A DNA stretch of 64,000 nucleotides from Anas platyrhynchos (Eukaryota > Chordata > Aves > Anseriformes > Anatidae). The stretch is taken from NCBI RefSeq assembly GCF_047663525.1, contig NC_092589.1, positions 30,687,001 through 30,751,000 on the forward strand, given 5' to 3'. Both the position numbers and the translations under genes were made by a program. Below are positions 12,901-27,043 of the stretch, one piece after another (the first letter of the stretch is position 1; every line of letters begins with the position of its first letter). A model generated the notes under the pieces. The model saw only the letters and a program-made list of their open reading frames with translations. It had not been told where the DNA came from and did not search any database.

Positions 12901-15900
12901 GCACCACTCTTCAAGGGCAGCCTTTAAATGTTGCTTTACACCGGTCTGGCAAAGAAAAACTCACCTTCTGCGAAGTGAGCTGGCCGGGGGACACTTCTCC
13001 CAGTGTGGTTGCGACAGTGCCATCACCTGATGCGGGGCTAGGAACAGAGCATCCACCCTGCTCTCTTCTTCACGGGACACAAGTGTGTGGTGGGTCTATT
13101 CTCAAACACCCAAGAGGAGTGTTTCTGATTGAACAGCCTTTTTGTGTAACGCCTAGCTGGCAGCTTATGATTTCCACTTAGTGGTACGCTGCTATTCAGA
13201 TCTCCTGTGCTACTAATATGCTTTGAAAAACCACATTAGCTGCCTTTAACTGTAACTTCACATAATAAGAAGTCATTATTATTTTTACTTTACCAATTCA
13301 GTGCTGCTCCTTGCCCCTAGATGACACTCACTGCAACTGACTTCCCTCTCTGCTGCAGGAGCACGTGGCCCAGTGCTGAGACACACGCCCTCCCTGGTGC
13401 ATCACGGCCAGCATGGAAATGCAGGAGCCGGGAATAAAATCGGGAAGCCTTCTCCTCCTGGACGTTCCTGAAGGCCACCAGTGAGAGTATCCAATGTTCA
13501 GGGAAGACTCTACGACACAGAGCCCCTCACTACTGGATCTCCAGCACCACTTACACGTGTGTGAATGCACACAATGCTTGGCTTCACTCAGCGCCAGCTG
13601 GGAAAGGGCTCGTGGACACAGGAGGGAGGGAGCCAGGAGGTGCTCAGAAAGTGTGAAGAGATTTTGAAAGCCCTGGCCAGAAAAGAAAGGCCTGGGAGCA
13701 GCACCTATGAAGTAGTTTGTCCCTTCAGGGACCCCACAAGTCCCTAATGCTTTTCCACAGTTGTACCCATTGCTCAGAAACTCTGCGCCCCGCTTCTGCT
13801 AATGCTTTGTAAATGGGATGGCAGGGAAACTGCTCCCCCATTTTCTGAATGGAAAACTTGCTTCTCCACTCTCCTCTGCTGCCCTCCCCGTTACCATTGC
13901 CTTTTTTAGTTTGTTTGCTTGTTTTTTAAACACTTGACCTGATCATCCCATGTGACTCAAACGTGAGCCCGCTGGTGCCACGCCAGCCCAGCCCGTCCTT
14001 CTCCCCATTGTCACGCAGAGCGCAATTTTCACCTGGTATTGACGATTCAATATTGGGAGCTTTTAATTCCAAAGATTTTGATTTTTCCATGAAAAAGTGA
14101 AAATGAATCTCGGCAGGGCTGCAGCAGAAATGTTGCAAATGAGCTGGTCACGTTGACGTGGAGGGGGAAGGAAACAGGCAGGAGGAGGAGGACAGAGCGG
14201 AGTGGAGAAGCACACATAGCTGGCCCTTACAGGAAGGGGCTTAAATAATTCAGGTGAGAAGCACGACCAGCAGCACGGATGTAGTTTGCTGCACAATCCA
14301 ACAGAAAACAGCACGGCTTGCACTGACCCATCTGTTACATCAGTGCAGTTGTGCCTGAAGCTCAGCTCACACCACCCATGAATTAAGACCCCCCCCCCAG
14401 TTTTGGAGTAGTTCTGTAACATGGCTGCAGGTCCTTGTAGGTGACATCCTTATTAAAATGAGTGGGATTTTCCCCTAAGGGTTAATTGGATTGGTAAAAC
14501 AACAAAAAAGTGGTGTTTAAGAAAAAAAAAAAAAGAGTCCAATAACCAAAGTTAAATATGAGTTTGTTTTCCCTGGTATTTCTAATAAAATAGCCTACAT
14601 TAAATATTAATGGGTCACTTCTTGGTCTGTGTAGCTGGAAATCTCACAGGATAGAGGGCATTGTGCTAGTCCTTAGTCGTGTAGGGCACTGACCTCTGCA
14701 TCTGTGTAGGGGTATGAAGAGAGAAGCACAACACCTCTGCACGTCCCAGTCTGCCTGGCAAGGTTTTGGATGGATCCTCATACCCCAGAACCAGAAGGCT
14801 TCATTGATGCTGGTCTTAGGGATGTGTTTCTGTGTCTCCCATGTCTCTGCTGGAGACCCATTACCTACCTGCATCAAACTCTGAAGTCTTGATCATCTTG
14901 TGGATGAGCAGCCATCGGCTTATGCCCAGCAAAAACACGGCTGCCCGTCTTTCTCCTGTCCCTCTGGCGGCTCCCCGTACCTCTGATAGCCCCGCACATC
15001 CCTTTGCCCACCCTCCAGCCCCCTGCCCCTCCATCCCACCACCTCCATCCTCGCCCCACGGTGTCACCTGGGCAGCGGCTCCCGCCGGCGCCTCCCCCGG
15101 GCTCCCGTCCAAGCCCGCGCTCTGCCGCTTGCAGATTCTTTCTGCAGCACGTCTCTGAGATATGGCCTTCCTTACCCATCTGTACAGCTAAAACTCTTGT
15201 CAAGACTCTCAGCGTTTCACATCTCAATTACTGCAAAATCCTTCTCCCTGCTTGGCAAAGGCAGCCTCAGCCAGCGCTTCCTCTCCCATCTCCCTGCCCA
15301 GCCACCACCTCACCCGCCAACCGCAGCTTAAAGCCATTTTATGCACCAAAGGATCACGCACAAACACCTCCTAGCAGTTATTTTTCTGCCATCCCTCGCT
15401 GGCGGTCGCAGAGCAGCGGTGAAGACACAGACGTGGTTTTACAGGTCCACCCTTCTCGCAGCCATCAGGACCTGGGAGCTGGGGCGATCTCGCCACGACG
15501 CTGAGATGAAACGAGGCAGCCGGGGCCGAACCCCACCACAGCGTGGCACTGCCTCTCCCGTGGCTCTGTACGTGCTCATCTCTTCCTCCCTCGTCCTCTC
15601 CTCCCAGAGCTGTTCCTCTTCTTCCTTCCCCTCCTGCTGCTTCTCCCTTCCCCTTCATCCCCCCTCCGCGGTGTGAGGAAGCCTGTAGCTGGCTCCTGCG
15701 CTTCTCTCCTGTTTATCCGCAGGTCTGCACAGCTTTTACTTTGTGTTTTCTACCCTGAAGACGACAGCAAACTGAGGGCTTAAACAAATTTGGCTTAAGG
15801 TGCTTTAATGAAAAATTAACGGTTTTAATACTGGCTTAACCATCAAAAGAAGAACATTAATGTTTAATATTTAAACAACACGTCCTCACAATAATTCCAC

Positions 15901-16130
15901 CACATTTCACATTGAGGATCCACAGCGAATGCCTGGGGTAAGGCAATCAAAAACCCCAACAGTAATGCTAGCTACTGTCTTAACCCCTTACTGACTGTCT
16001 TCCCCAGTCTACACAACAATCTTTTACAAAGAGAATTGAGACATTTTTCAGTGACGTGTCCTCCTTTCCTCAGCCACAGTGAAAGGTAAGAATATTAGAC
16101 TCCAAATCAGAGCCCTGACTCCTTAAGCCT
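12901..16130. other. Intergenic, no gene seen
   Basis: Mixed composition. Around 14030-14130 and 15770-15900 are AT-rich unique patches with TTTAATTCC and GAAAAATTAACGG type motifs that could be constrained. 15000-15700 is C/T-rich with open frames lacking protein character. Confidence 0.6.
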
Positions 16131-16200
16131 TCTCAAGACCAGGGATATGAAAATGTTATGCAAATGAGCTGCCCTTTAAATGTATCTTTAGGAAAAGAAG
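16131..16200. promoter_or_regulatory. POU octamer-containing patch
   Basis: A perfect octamer ATGCAAAT at 16158-16165 followed by GAGCTG and TTTAAATG, just left of an A-rich simple tract. Confidence 0.25.
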
Positions 16201-18660
16201 GAAAAAAAAAAAAAAGAAAGAAAGAAAAGCAACAACACATCACTGGAGAAAGATTGAATTGACATTTCATCTTCCGTGTGTGCTGTCCAGGTGCAGGTCT
16301 CAAAGAAAAGCTTCAAATGATAAGGAATGGCTCCAGCATCTGTATTTTTTTGAAGCCTCCCCAAATTACCATGCTAAAGGGATTGCTTGCCTTGAAATCA
16401 CAGCACGCCTCGCAGACAGCCCGGCGTGGGGGTCCGTAACTCCTGTCCCTCTGCAGCCCCAGCTGAGGGCCGAGCATCGCCCAGCTGATATAATGATTTC
16501 TTAAACTGTGAGGACGTTTAATTCGAGACAGGAGTCTCACTGAAGTAAATCTCTGCCTATAAAAGTGTATGATCCAGCTGGATAGCAAGAAAACAAATCA
16601 CATGCACTGCAATACAGAGGAAAGAAACTACAATGCTTCCAGATGCATATTACAGGAAAATAATTAAATAGCAGCCCTGGAAGTAGACATCACAGTTGAA
16701 GTAGATAAATAAGAAAGCTTTGTTGATGTGAACCCAGAAATAAAGCAGAGGAGGAAAGCACTTAAATATAAAAAGCCATCAAAGAAGTTGCGTGTCTGCC
16801 TTGATGGTACTTCCAGAAAGTTTCTAGGTCATATGTCCATGCAGTTTTCCTTTCAGACCTGATTTCTGTAACACAACAAATATTAGGCAGGAAAAGATGG
16901 ACAGCCAAAGCAGAATGCAGACAAGGATTCTCAGACCAAGACACGACATATTGCCTGAAAATTCAGGTTAAAATGTCTCCGTGCTCTTTACGTGGCACAC
17001 ACAAGCAGCAAAATATACCAGCAGGGAAAGCAGCAGACTGAGGCTTGCTCAGCCCCAGCCTGGGACTGCTGCAGGCACTGACTGCTCCACCGCCCCCTGC
17101 ACCACGAGGCCATGTGCCAGGGTGCTCTGATTCACGAGGCAGAACATGCTATTAAGACCAAGGATGTTCTTTAAGAGCTACCATGTCCAGGCAGTTGTGG
17201 AACAGAACTGATGAAGGTTAATGTCAGTTTTAATTGGCGCTCTTCCTGGAGCGGCTCTGAGGACCGTTCGTATGAAGCCTGATAGACTCCAGCTTCCACT
17301 CCCACAGTCCTGACATCCCCACACGGCCAGAGCCTTCTTACTGGTGGCTACCACGCAACCTGTGAGGATGTGAATGACTCCGTGAGTGCAAAATTACACA
17401 GCAAATATCCTCCAGTCCAATTCTTTGCAGCGTTATCCTTTACCCAACTGCCTTTAGGGTTGTGAAGGTTCCTATGATACCCTTATGCTCTCCACAAACT
17501 GAGAGCACTCCTCCTTTTCCTTCTCCCTGTGAATTATTGTGCCCACAGCTCCCAGTGGAGCTGACTTTCCTCCACAGCCAGGCTGACACCCCTGAGATGG
17601 GACCATTTCTGCAGGGGGTTGAGGAAGAGTACTGCTCAGATCACAACCAAGCGGAGACCCCGCTGTCCTTTCCTTGCTCAGCTGTGCACAGAGGGGCTTG
17701 CTCCACTGCTGCGACTCCTGGCTGCTGCCACAATTCAAATAACGAGTAGGATGAACACATTTTTCAAAGGGAATCAGTGATACACAAGCCCCATCTGTAT
17801 TACGGCTAATTCCACTTTCCTTGGCTATCATGTCCCCCCTGGCAATTGCTGCCCCATCTAAAAGGTCTTCGGTGAGTGGAAAGCCCCATGTCGGGGACCT
17901 CAGCAGAGCAGTGTTGGGACACGGAGTGATGCTCGTGATGCTTGCTTTGATGCTGAGCAGCAGCTTTATATCGGGTTCAGATTCCCACTGCTCTGAATCA
18001 CATTCAGCAGAAGTGTTACAATTGCAAGATAAAGCCTTTTATCTGAGTTTTCTCAGCTGTTTCCACAAATTTTCACTGGTGGCAGGTACTAGGACAGGAT
18101 GCTGCTGCTTCCCTGCAGGGGCAGGTGATACCTGCTAGTTTAGGATGGATTCCATTAGCATGCGGGGCCAGGAAAATGTCAACCGAGAAAGGAGGGCAGG
18201 AGTGGCCTTAAATGCACTCACTGAACTGCTCTGGTAGGGAAAGCATTTAGTTCATTCAGTTGCTTGTCACAGCTTTTCTGTGCCGGTGCCATACACAAAT
18301 ATGCACTCAGAGCCTCTTCTGCACACCCCTGCAAACTGTTCCTATTAGGTAGCGGACCCTAGGCTTGATGTCAGTTCGCAGTGCAAGCACACAATATTTA
18401 ATCCAAGGACTTTTTGCTGTGTATTAACTTTTCAAAGAGCTTCACATGAAAGCCTACATTGTTTCTAAGTGCTAGACATTTTCCTTCTCTAAAGTTTCTA
18501 ACACGGAACTTCTGCTGGGTTTTGGATTCAGGTCTTGTCGGTTCCCTGGCTGCCAAAATGACTTTTGTGAAGCAGATAAAACTTGGAATAGATCTGGTTC
18601 AACCTTTACAGCCAGCTCCTACGCCTATGAAGTTTCTGAAACAAAACCCAGAGTCTCTGG
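16201..18660. other. Intergenic, no gene seen
   Basis: An A-rich tract with GAAA units at about 16200-16230, then unique-looking DNA without recognised exons. Confidence 0.6.
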
Positions 18661-18662
18661 GG

Positions 18663-18695
<33 letters not shown>

Positions 18696-18727
18696 AAAGG
18701 AAAGGAAAGGGAAAGGGAAAAAAAAAA
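18661..18727. repeat. A-rich and (GGAAA)n purine tract
   Basis: Two poly(A) runs followed by GGAAA/GGGAAA units, all purine on +. It lies just left of the CpG island. Confidence 0.95.
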
Positions 18728-18829
18728 CCTCCTGCACTCTCGATTGTCGCTCGGTTCTCAGAGTCAGGTTTTGCAGTCGGGATTCATCGCAGCCCCAAAA
18801 TCAGCGAGCAAAGTGCCCCCCCTGCTAAA

Positions 18830-19530
18830 CCTGCCTTCATCCCCTCTGCCTCTCAGGGTGTCCCCAGCTCAGGGCGCTGGGGGGGCTCCGCTTTGGGGCC
18901 GCTGGCAGCCGGGGAACCCGAGCGGTGCGGATCGCTCCCCGCTGCCCCGAGGTTTCGGCTGCCCTCTGTGCTCAGCCAAGCACCGGACCTTTCCCCGAGC
19001 TGGAGGGCAGCATTACCCAGCGGGGCACGGCGCTAGGAACAAAAAGAAGCGCGTGAATGCCGCCTCCTGCTTTCACTGTGCCCTACAACCAGAGACCCCC
19101 CGGCTCCCCCTGCCCGCCCTCAGGAGCCGCCGGCTCGGCCCCGTTGCCCCCCGGCAGGACTCGGGGCGCAGGCCCCGGCCCCCGGCCCTGCCCCGGGCTC
19201 CCCCCAGGTGCCCCCATGCAGCAGCCCCGCGGCCCGCCCGGCCCCTCGCCGCCACCCGGCGCCCGGAGCCCGCAATGGCGGGCGGGGAGGGACCCCTAGC
19301 GTCCGAGCCGCCCGGGCCCGGCTCCCATCGCCGGGGCTGCGGCACCCTCTGCTGCTCGCCCGCCGCATCCCCGGCCCCGCCGGCAGCGACGGAGGGAAGG
19401 GGGGCGGTGGGGGTGCGAGCCCCCTGTGCAGGGCTCCTGCACCTCAAGCCATGGCGGAGAATAAAACCGGTGCGGCTCAGCACGCTGCGTGTGGCCTCGG
19501 GTCGTGCTCCCCTGCGGTTAGGTAGCGCCT
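18830..19530. promoter_or_regulatory. CpG island, no recognised gene
   Basis: The densest CpG block of the window. The stretch 19101-19260 alone has roughly 19 CpG dinucleotides. Long open frames on both strands result from GC richness and are not protein-like. In bird genomes such islands usually mark a promoter. The nearest recognised coding start on + is SPMIP3, 13 kb away, so this could be a lncRNA promoter, a distant alternative promoter or an enhancer-type island. No TATA box is evident. Confidence 0.65.
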
Positions 19531-20707
19531 GGGGTGCTGAGGAGTTCCCTGTGCTCATCTTTGTCCCCATCCAGGCTCCTTGTCCTCCCCGGCCAGCCCC
19601 GCACCACACCAAAATCAGAGGGATTTCCACACGGGATGTCCCAAAAGGGGCCTGCAATGCTGGGTGAGAAGGTGGTGACACCGCCTCACACCAGAGAGAG
19701 GCCGCTGCCAAGCCACCAGAAAGGCCAGCCTTGCCAAAACCAAGGGTTTTGAAATGGTCAATGGCCGTGGTGCTGGAGCCACAGCCCTGACTGGACGCTC
19801 ATCCTGCTGGGACACAGGAGTCTGCCACTCTGCTCCTCCGTGCAGGCACCATCTTGCTCCCACCCACCTCACATCCACCAGTGCCAGCCCCACCTGCCCA
19901 AAATCATCACCCCAGGCAGCTGCTGAGCACACAGCAAATGCACCACACCTCCAGCTGGGCATTTATAGGCTCTCGTAACTCTCCTGTCCTTCCTTGTTCT
20001 CCACCAGCCTGCCGAAGCACCCAGCGCTTCAACAAGGCCATTGCTGTTTCCTGCCCCTTGTCGCCCCTTGTTTGAGCTCAGAGATTTGGCTGCTGATGTG
20101 CAAATAGGTGCCTAACGCTGTGTTCTTTATTTTGTGTGAAGCAGAGCTGGAAAAACTTCCTTAAAATAAAAAGAGGGGTCAGTCTGTTTTCCTATCTTAG
20201 AAGGTAATGTTTGTCTTGCCCTGCTTTATTCTTGGAAACCTGGATGGATGACAGAAGAGCTTGTGGGATTGAGACACAGGAGGAAAAAGGCAAGTGTAAT
20301 TGATTTGCAGGAAAGTTACTTTATCATATTTTTGTGGTTTTGGCTGTGCCTTGAGCTTTCATTTAGACCTGTGTCTCATAAATTTGGGAGATGCATGAGA
20401 GATGCGGCAGTCTTGATCGCCAGCTCTCTAAGACCTGAACCAGTGTTCCTGGAAAACAAACCTCAGAGGGAAGACAAATTTTGTGACCAGGATATTCCTG
20501 TTAATTTTACTTAGAAAAAAAATAAAAAACGCTTTGTCCTACCAGCTATATATCATGAGTAATGAAGCAAGGGTGGGCAGTTTTTTCCACAGAAAGCCCC
20601 TTTGAATGGGTGAAGAGGAGTGGAAGTTGTGAGGAGGAGGAGCAGCACAGTCCTGCATGCCCATGCCATGCTCCCTGATGGATCTCCCCACGTTTACATG
20701 AGAGATG

Positions 20708-20721
20708 CACACACACACACA
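20708..20721. repeat. (CA)7 microsatellite
   Basis: Seven CA units. Confidence 0.9.
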
Positions 20722-23037
20722 GGTACATGTGGCCTGGTAGCACAGCAGAGAAAGACCACCTGAGGTGGGGGCTGCCTCCGAGCCGAGTCTCAATCCCACA
20801 GGTACACAAAGTACTTGTGCACTCCCTGCTGCAGGAGCTGTGCTGGACTCACAGTGTTCACCAGGTGGAAAACTTCATCTTAAATGCAAGGCAGCATGAT
20901 GCCCCGTGGGGCTGGAAGGTGTGTTGGGTGGTGCTTGGGGATGGGGATGTGCTAGCAATCCTGGGGAAATGTCCAGCAGCTCCTGTGAGGGGGCCCTGAT
21001 GGGTGGCCCTGAGGGTGTGGGCTTGTAGCAGGATGTACTAAACACTCCTCAAATCCCTCAGTGTCACAAAAACTGTGAGGCCCCATCGGCTGCGCCCTGG
21101 AGGAGATGCAAGTCAGGATGCAGAAGTGCCAGAGGGACGCAGAGAAAAAGAGAAGACAGCTGGGAGTGTTTTTGAAGGATGCAGCCAAGAACTTTGTTTC
21201 TGACCTCACAGAAGTGCACAGAGGACAGCGTGCAAAGGGCTAGGAGTGCATTTGGGGGAAATGTGGCAAAGTGGGTGCTTGCTGCCTGCCTCTGGGCACC
21301 CTAGAGATGGGGTGGAAAGCAGGACGGAGTGCTCTGCTCAGCACTGCTCTCCTGGCTGGATGCTACAACCCTCAAGACCATGGTCAGGAGGAACAGGGAG
21401 ACTGTGTTTCAGTCACTTGAAACACAGAACCAGACTGGAGAGGGGATGGAAATGCGGGGCGAGGCTCAGTCTGTGTCGTGAGGGGATGCTGGGCTCACTG
21501 CTAGCTCCACGTTTTCCTTTCCTTTCCCTGCTGGTGTGAGAAAATGCACGCTGCATTTGTTCGGCTGCCAGGAGGATGGCAGCTCAAGCACCATCTTGCT
21601 AGCTTTGCTGTGTGTCTTTTCCCACAGCATTGCTTTAAATAATGAACGGAGTCATGATCCACCAGCTGGATTAGATGGTATGAACTTATCTGGCTTAAAT
21701 CCAATGGTGATATATTTGGTCTCATTATTTTATTCACAAATGCCACAAAACAGCACAAGATATTTCTTTTTTCCTCCAAAATACTCCTTTTTCTTTTAGT
21801 GCTGACATTTATTTGCAGTAAGATTTGCACCGAACAGCCTGTGCCAGGCCAAATTTGTCAGACAGGCGTGCCTGCACGCCCGGTTTGTCCCACGAAATCA
21901 GGTGTGGAAGTCATACACCCTGGTCCTGCCAGGGGACAGCGAGTGCTCCCCAGCCAGCAGGGTGACCCCTTGCAGGGAGGGCACTGCAGAGCTGAGGGAG
22001 GGCAGCCGGTGCCTTGCAAAAGCTGGAGATACCAAGGGAGCAGGGGTCGTGGAGGGGTAAGAAATGCCCTGAGCACATGATAATGAGAAGGCAGAAGCCT
22101 TGCTGTGGCTACTTCCAGCGTGCGGCTCCTGCAGAGCCTGGCACTGCTGGAGAGCCATGGGATTGCCTGGGAGTGGGTGCTCGTGTCCTGCCACCTGGTG
22201 AAGGGCTAGAACAGATTCACAGAGATGCAAGTCACCTGGGACATAATGCCCACCAGCTTCAAAATTACGGTTTAGTAGTGATGAAAGTGCAAGAAAGGAG
22301 GTGCTGGGCAGGAAGCTTTACCCAGGCGTCCTGGCAAGATCCCACCATGTTACAAGTCAGTCCAGCCCCCAGACAACGAACTGCTGCTCTGCTTCCAGAA
22401 ACAGTCAGTGCCTGCGCTGGGCATTTCATCTGACAATCCAGAGAGAAAGCGAGAGTAAAGAAGCAGAAATCTACAATATTTGAAAAGACTTTTGTGTGTT
22501 GTGTTTTTTTTTTTTTTTCCCTTTTGCTTTGTGTTCCCTATAGTCTTAGGCCAGTATGTGTGATCGTGCTGAGTCTGCTATTTGGAGGAGTTGCTGAAAA
22601 GTAAAGAGCAAGCTCAGGAACATCTGGAAAAAATATGAGCAAAACAAATCTGAAAAGCAAAATCAGGCTCTCCCCATTCTGTTTTTTATTAAACAGAGAA
22701 AGGAAAGAGAGTGCTTCATGTATTCAGCCATTCAGGTGCAGTGTGCTCAGCGCTGCCTGGCTGAGCCCGAGCACCACTCTGCAAATATCAGCAGTCTCTT
22801 CAGTTAAGCAAGAGCTCTCAGAGTCTAATTTTAAGTGCTCATTACATGTGTTCCTCAGTGGCAGTCATGTAATTAGGGGAAGAACAAGGCTGAGGGTGCC
22901 TGGTGTCTCTTCCAGACAGGTCTGCCTAATGCCCCGCGGCACCACAGGACCGCGCTGCAGGAGCTCACCTCTGCTGCCACAGCCCTTAATCCTCCATATG
23001 GATCCAATGATTTAGGGTGAAGCTTACAATAACATTC

Positions 23038-23057
23038 TTTTTTTTTTTTTTTTTTTT
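23038..23057. repeat. Poly(T)20
   Basis: Uninterrupted run of 20 T on +. Confidence 0.9.
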
Positions 23058-26000
23058 CCTTTCTAATATTTCAATCTTTAGCAGACGCAGGGACATTTTA
23101 CAGACTCATAAAAATGCCTCCAAGAGTGACGAGCTCCTCTGACAGCAGTGGCTGCCGTTCCCAGGCACTTGACAGAGCACAGTGACACGTTTGGACCTCA
23201 TGAGTCCACAGCTGAAGCACTCCCAGCGCCGGGGCTATATACAGTGACTGCTGGAGTGCCTGTGGCTTAACAACATGGGAAAATCCCGAGCAGGAAGGGG
23301 ATGATGCCTCCTGTTTGCAGTGTGATCAGGAAGCAGAATCAGGGAAGCCAGAGCACATTCCCATACACACCCCTGCGATATGCTCGGGACACGGGTGCTT
23401 ATGAAAGTCCTGCAAGAAGCACCGCTGGACCTTCAGTGGCCACGGGGGGCCAGGATTTTGGCTGGACGTTATTCTTAAACTCTTCACTAAAAGAAAGGCC
23501 AGTGTGTTTTCTCCACGGAGACATTTCCTATCCCCCGGCTCCTGATGTAAGCCACAGGCCCTCTGTGTGGTAAGATGTCCCTCTTGCTTTCTGCGTTACA
23601 GAGATGAGGAACAAGAACCAGACCCCCCAGCTAGCAGGATGCGAGGCCTCTCCAGCGCTAACTGCTCGGTGCAGTCATACAAGGCGACAGGCAAAGGATT
23701 CAGGAGCGTTTTAAAAGTGTCAGATAATCGATACGGAGGCAGAGGAGCAGTGGTGGGGTTCACAGCTAAATGAATAAGGTGTCATGTCACGTTTGACCTA
23801 TTTCACAGCATCAGCATCATTTCTGCCCCAGTTATCTTTTAAGAGACATCACTGGATCCCGCTGCTGCTGAAGAACAAGAAGTAAACACCACAATCTTCC
23901 ACCGAGGTGTTAAATGGGCTCCACCACAGGTTCAATTAGCAAGCCCCAGCGTAACTCTTCTGTAATATTTCTAAAGAAAAACTGAAGAAAATGAATGGTC
24001 CACAGCCATTGCTCAGGGCAGACTGCCACCAGTCTGCTGGCGGCCACGTATCTATAGGTGCATCCAGCCAGCTCCCCCAGCACTCAGCTCGCTCTCAGGC
24101 AGCCTCACCCCACAGGAGAGCAGGGCAGGGCTCCATCCTTGCTCTCCCACAGCCACTACAGGCTGATTACTGATGAATCTGAGACCCCAGCAACCTGCCA
24201 GGCTGGAGCAGGTAGGCAAAGCAGGCAGACTTTATGCCCTAGGAGTGCAGCAAGCCTAGTTTGCCTTGTAAAATGAGTCCATGCTTCTGGAAAAACAGTC
24301 ATGCTGATCAGCAGGTATTTGCATGGTCCTGCCCAGAAGAGTTTTGCTCCCTCCCAAGCCTTCTGTCCCACCAGCTGTGGAAGGTCAGCCCTGTACACCG
24401 TCATCTAGGATGGGAAGAAGTGATGGACTAGGGGATTCCCAGATATACCCTGCAAAATCGTTGTATATGAGGTGTAAGGCCATTAGGTCAATGAACAGGG
24501 AGGCAACAACGAGCTGCTCCAGATGAACCCGGGGAGAAGGCAGAAGCAGCCACAAAGGACGCTTCTACAGGTTCCCCCAGTACTTGATCATGTGGCACCC
24601 CAGGACACAAGTGCTCCCAGTTTTCTGTTTTGGTGCTTGGTAGCACACAGCTGTTAAATGGTTCTTGCTCCCAGCTGGGGCACAGACCAGCCCTTACACC
24701 TGAGGTGAAATGCAGACACGTGAAGGAGCAGGACCTCCCCTGCTGCTGCACCACGTGCTTTTCACCCTTAGGGTGCCTCCCATGTCCCAGACAGTTTCCT
24801 CCTTAGGAAATGGCTGTGTTCAAGGATCCCTTGCTGCAGGGCGAAGGCCTGCACCAGGACATGTGGAAACCCAGGCAGCAATCTGTATCTCTGCTTCGAC
24901 ACGCAGAACCAGTCCCCTGCATGCTAGGCTGAAACATGAGTGATGCCGCTTGGATCCCTGCCTGGCATTCAGCACTCTCTGCTTTATGGGCCAGGAACAA
25001 AGCCTTTCAGCTACGCGCTCCTTCAGCTGTGCGCCAGGTTCCCAGCCAGTGGGGCTGGAAGTGCCTCCAGAGGCCTGCCTGTCTCACCAGGAATGGTGAA
25101 GGTGGCAGGAGGGAGCTCCTCCTGGTCTGGGGTCTGCACACCTTGGTGCTCTCCTCCCGCCCCATCCAGGCACAGTAGTGCAGATTCAGATTCAAGCTGA
25201 AGTGAATTATGTGTGGTTACTGCTGGGCAGGTGAATGCATGGGGCTTGCATCCCTCCCACTGTGTGTCCTGCTCCCCATGCCTATCATGCTCCCTCTAGC
25301 ATCACGTTTTGCTTCTGCAGTGCTCCTTGTGCAGCTGCAGTGCTCGCAATACCTCCCCCCTTTATCTAACGCTGCACCCGAGCTCCCGTGGGTTTGGACT
25401 TACCTTTTCTTCCCAGATGTTTTTTCACAAAGGAACAGAAGTGTGAGAACTGAACGTCTTTGAGAACACCACCCTCAGCCAAGCTGCCTGGAAAGTTCAG
25501 AAGTTACTTGGAAGGAGCTAGCAGACCAATCACCAAGCTTTGTTTCTAGGCTTTAAGAAACCCACAGGCTAAAATGCATGGCTGCTTCTTTCATGCATAT
25601 GGTTCCCTTGCCTGTTGTCCCTGATTTGCCCAGCTCACGCTCTCACCCTTCCTCTCTCCCCCACACAGAAGTGTGCCAGACACCAGGACCCTCTCAGCAC
25701 TGAAACACCCTCAGCATTAGGACTTCCTCCCCAGCCACCCCGCGTTCCCCAGAGGCCCACCACCTTGCTGCACTTCCAGACCATTTGGGCCAGTTTTCCA
25801 GTTTCCAGTTCCTCTCCCCCAGCTGCTGCAACCAGAAAGCCAGGCAGGGTTCTCCAGGGTAGGAGCCGACCCCTCTGTATGCCCTGGGTGTGCTCCTGGC
25901 TCCCCCTCCACCCGGTGCCATTACCCAAGCATCTTCCTTTTCAGAAGTAAGGACAGCATATGTCTGGATCTGCAATTACAAGTTGTATCTTTGTGAATCG

Positions 26001-27026
26001 CCAAGAAAAGAATGCTCCTTGATCCAGCCCATGTGTTGCTTCTCCCCCCTGGTGCCAGAGCATATGATTTGAGCGAGGCACCCAGCCTACCTCTGCGGAG
26101 GGGAGCTCTGCTCAAAGTAGCACTCGGGCGCGAGAGCTGAGAATAACGCAGTGCTGCTCCCCTTCCTCTCTCTCGACACAAAAAGCAGGGAGCAGGTCTG
26201 GACTGCCATGCTCCCATGCATGTTTGCAGGTGCAGGGCAGCCTTTTGGGGGGCAGGAGCAGGTGAAGGCAGAGCCATCTCGGTCCGTGGATGCTGGGTGA
26301 AGCAGAGCCCAGCACCGTTCTGCCTGGGTGCGTCTGCACCAGCAGCTTTCCCAGAGCTGCTGCTTACTTTAAGCCACTTATTCTATTATCATCCGGGGGG
26401 GATTTTTTTTTTCCCAGCTGAAGAACATTAATGGCATTAAAATAATAAGAGATTTAGAGCATCCCTGTGTTTATACAGTGACATGCCACAGTGACAGCCT
26501 CAATATAAATAGCTAAACACTGAGATAACTAAACACTTAGGCTGATGAAAAAAAATACCAACATTTTTCCCATTCCAAATTCTTTAGAGTAATCTCATTT
26601 GACCTCCAGCACAATGCGTGCTTTAATGATGCCTGAATAATTACTAGGCAAGGAATTAACTCCCACAGTGGGTTAACACACTCACTTTCACCCAGAAGAC
26701 CCAGTCTCAGGCCTGAATAAATCAAATGGATTTGGTGATCTCATTCCCGTTCCTCCCGGCCCTTTGTTCACATGCCACGATCTGACACAGCCGGTGGCCT
26801 CGTGCGGAGAGAGGCCTGGCATTTGGCTACCAGAGATGCTGCAGGTCAGAGGCGGGGCGCATTAGCAAAAGCCAGAAAGCCCCCCCTGATGCAGGGGTCC
26901 TGGCCCCATCCCTTCACAGCCCCTGAAAGAGCAGGAGCCGGGCGGGGAGCGCTTCTGGAGAGCGGCAGCACCGTCACACCACCTCCGGGAAGTCGAACGC
27001 AAGCTGCTGTCAGACACCTTGATGTC

Positions 27027-27043
27027 AAAAAAAAAAAAAAAAA
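27027..27043. repeat. Poly(A)17
   Basis: Uninterrupted A run. No AATAAA lies in the 30 bases before it, so it does not look like a retroposed tail. Confidence 0.9.

Noticed and set aside
18459..19667. 402-codon open frame on +
   Set aside because: It runs through a poly(A)/purine repeat (poly-Lys) and the CpG island. Its length comes from GC-rich sequence lacking stops, and no domain or family resemblance is seen.
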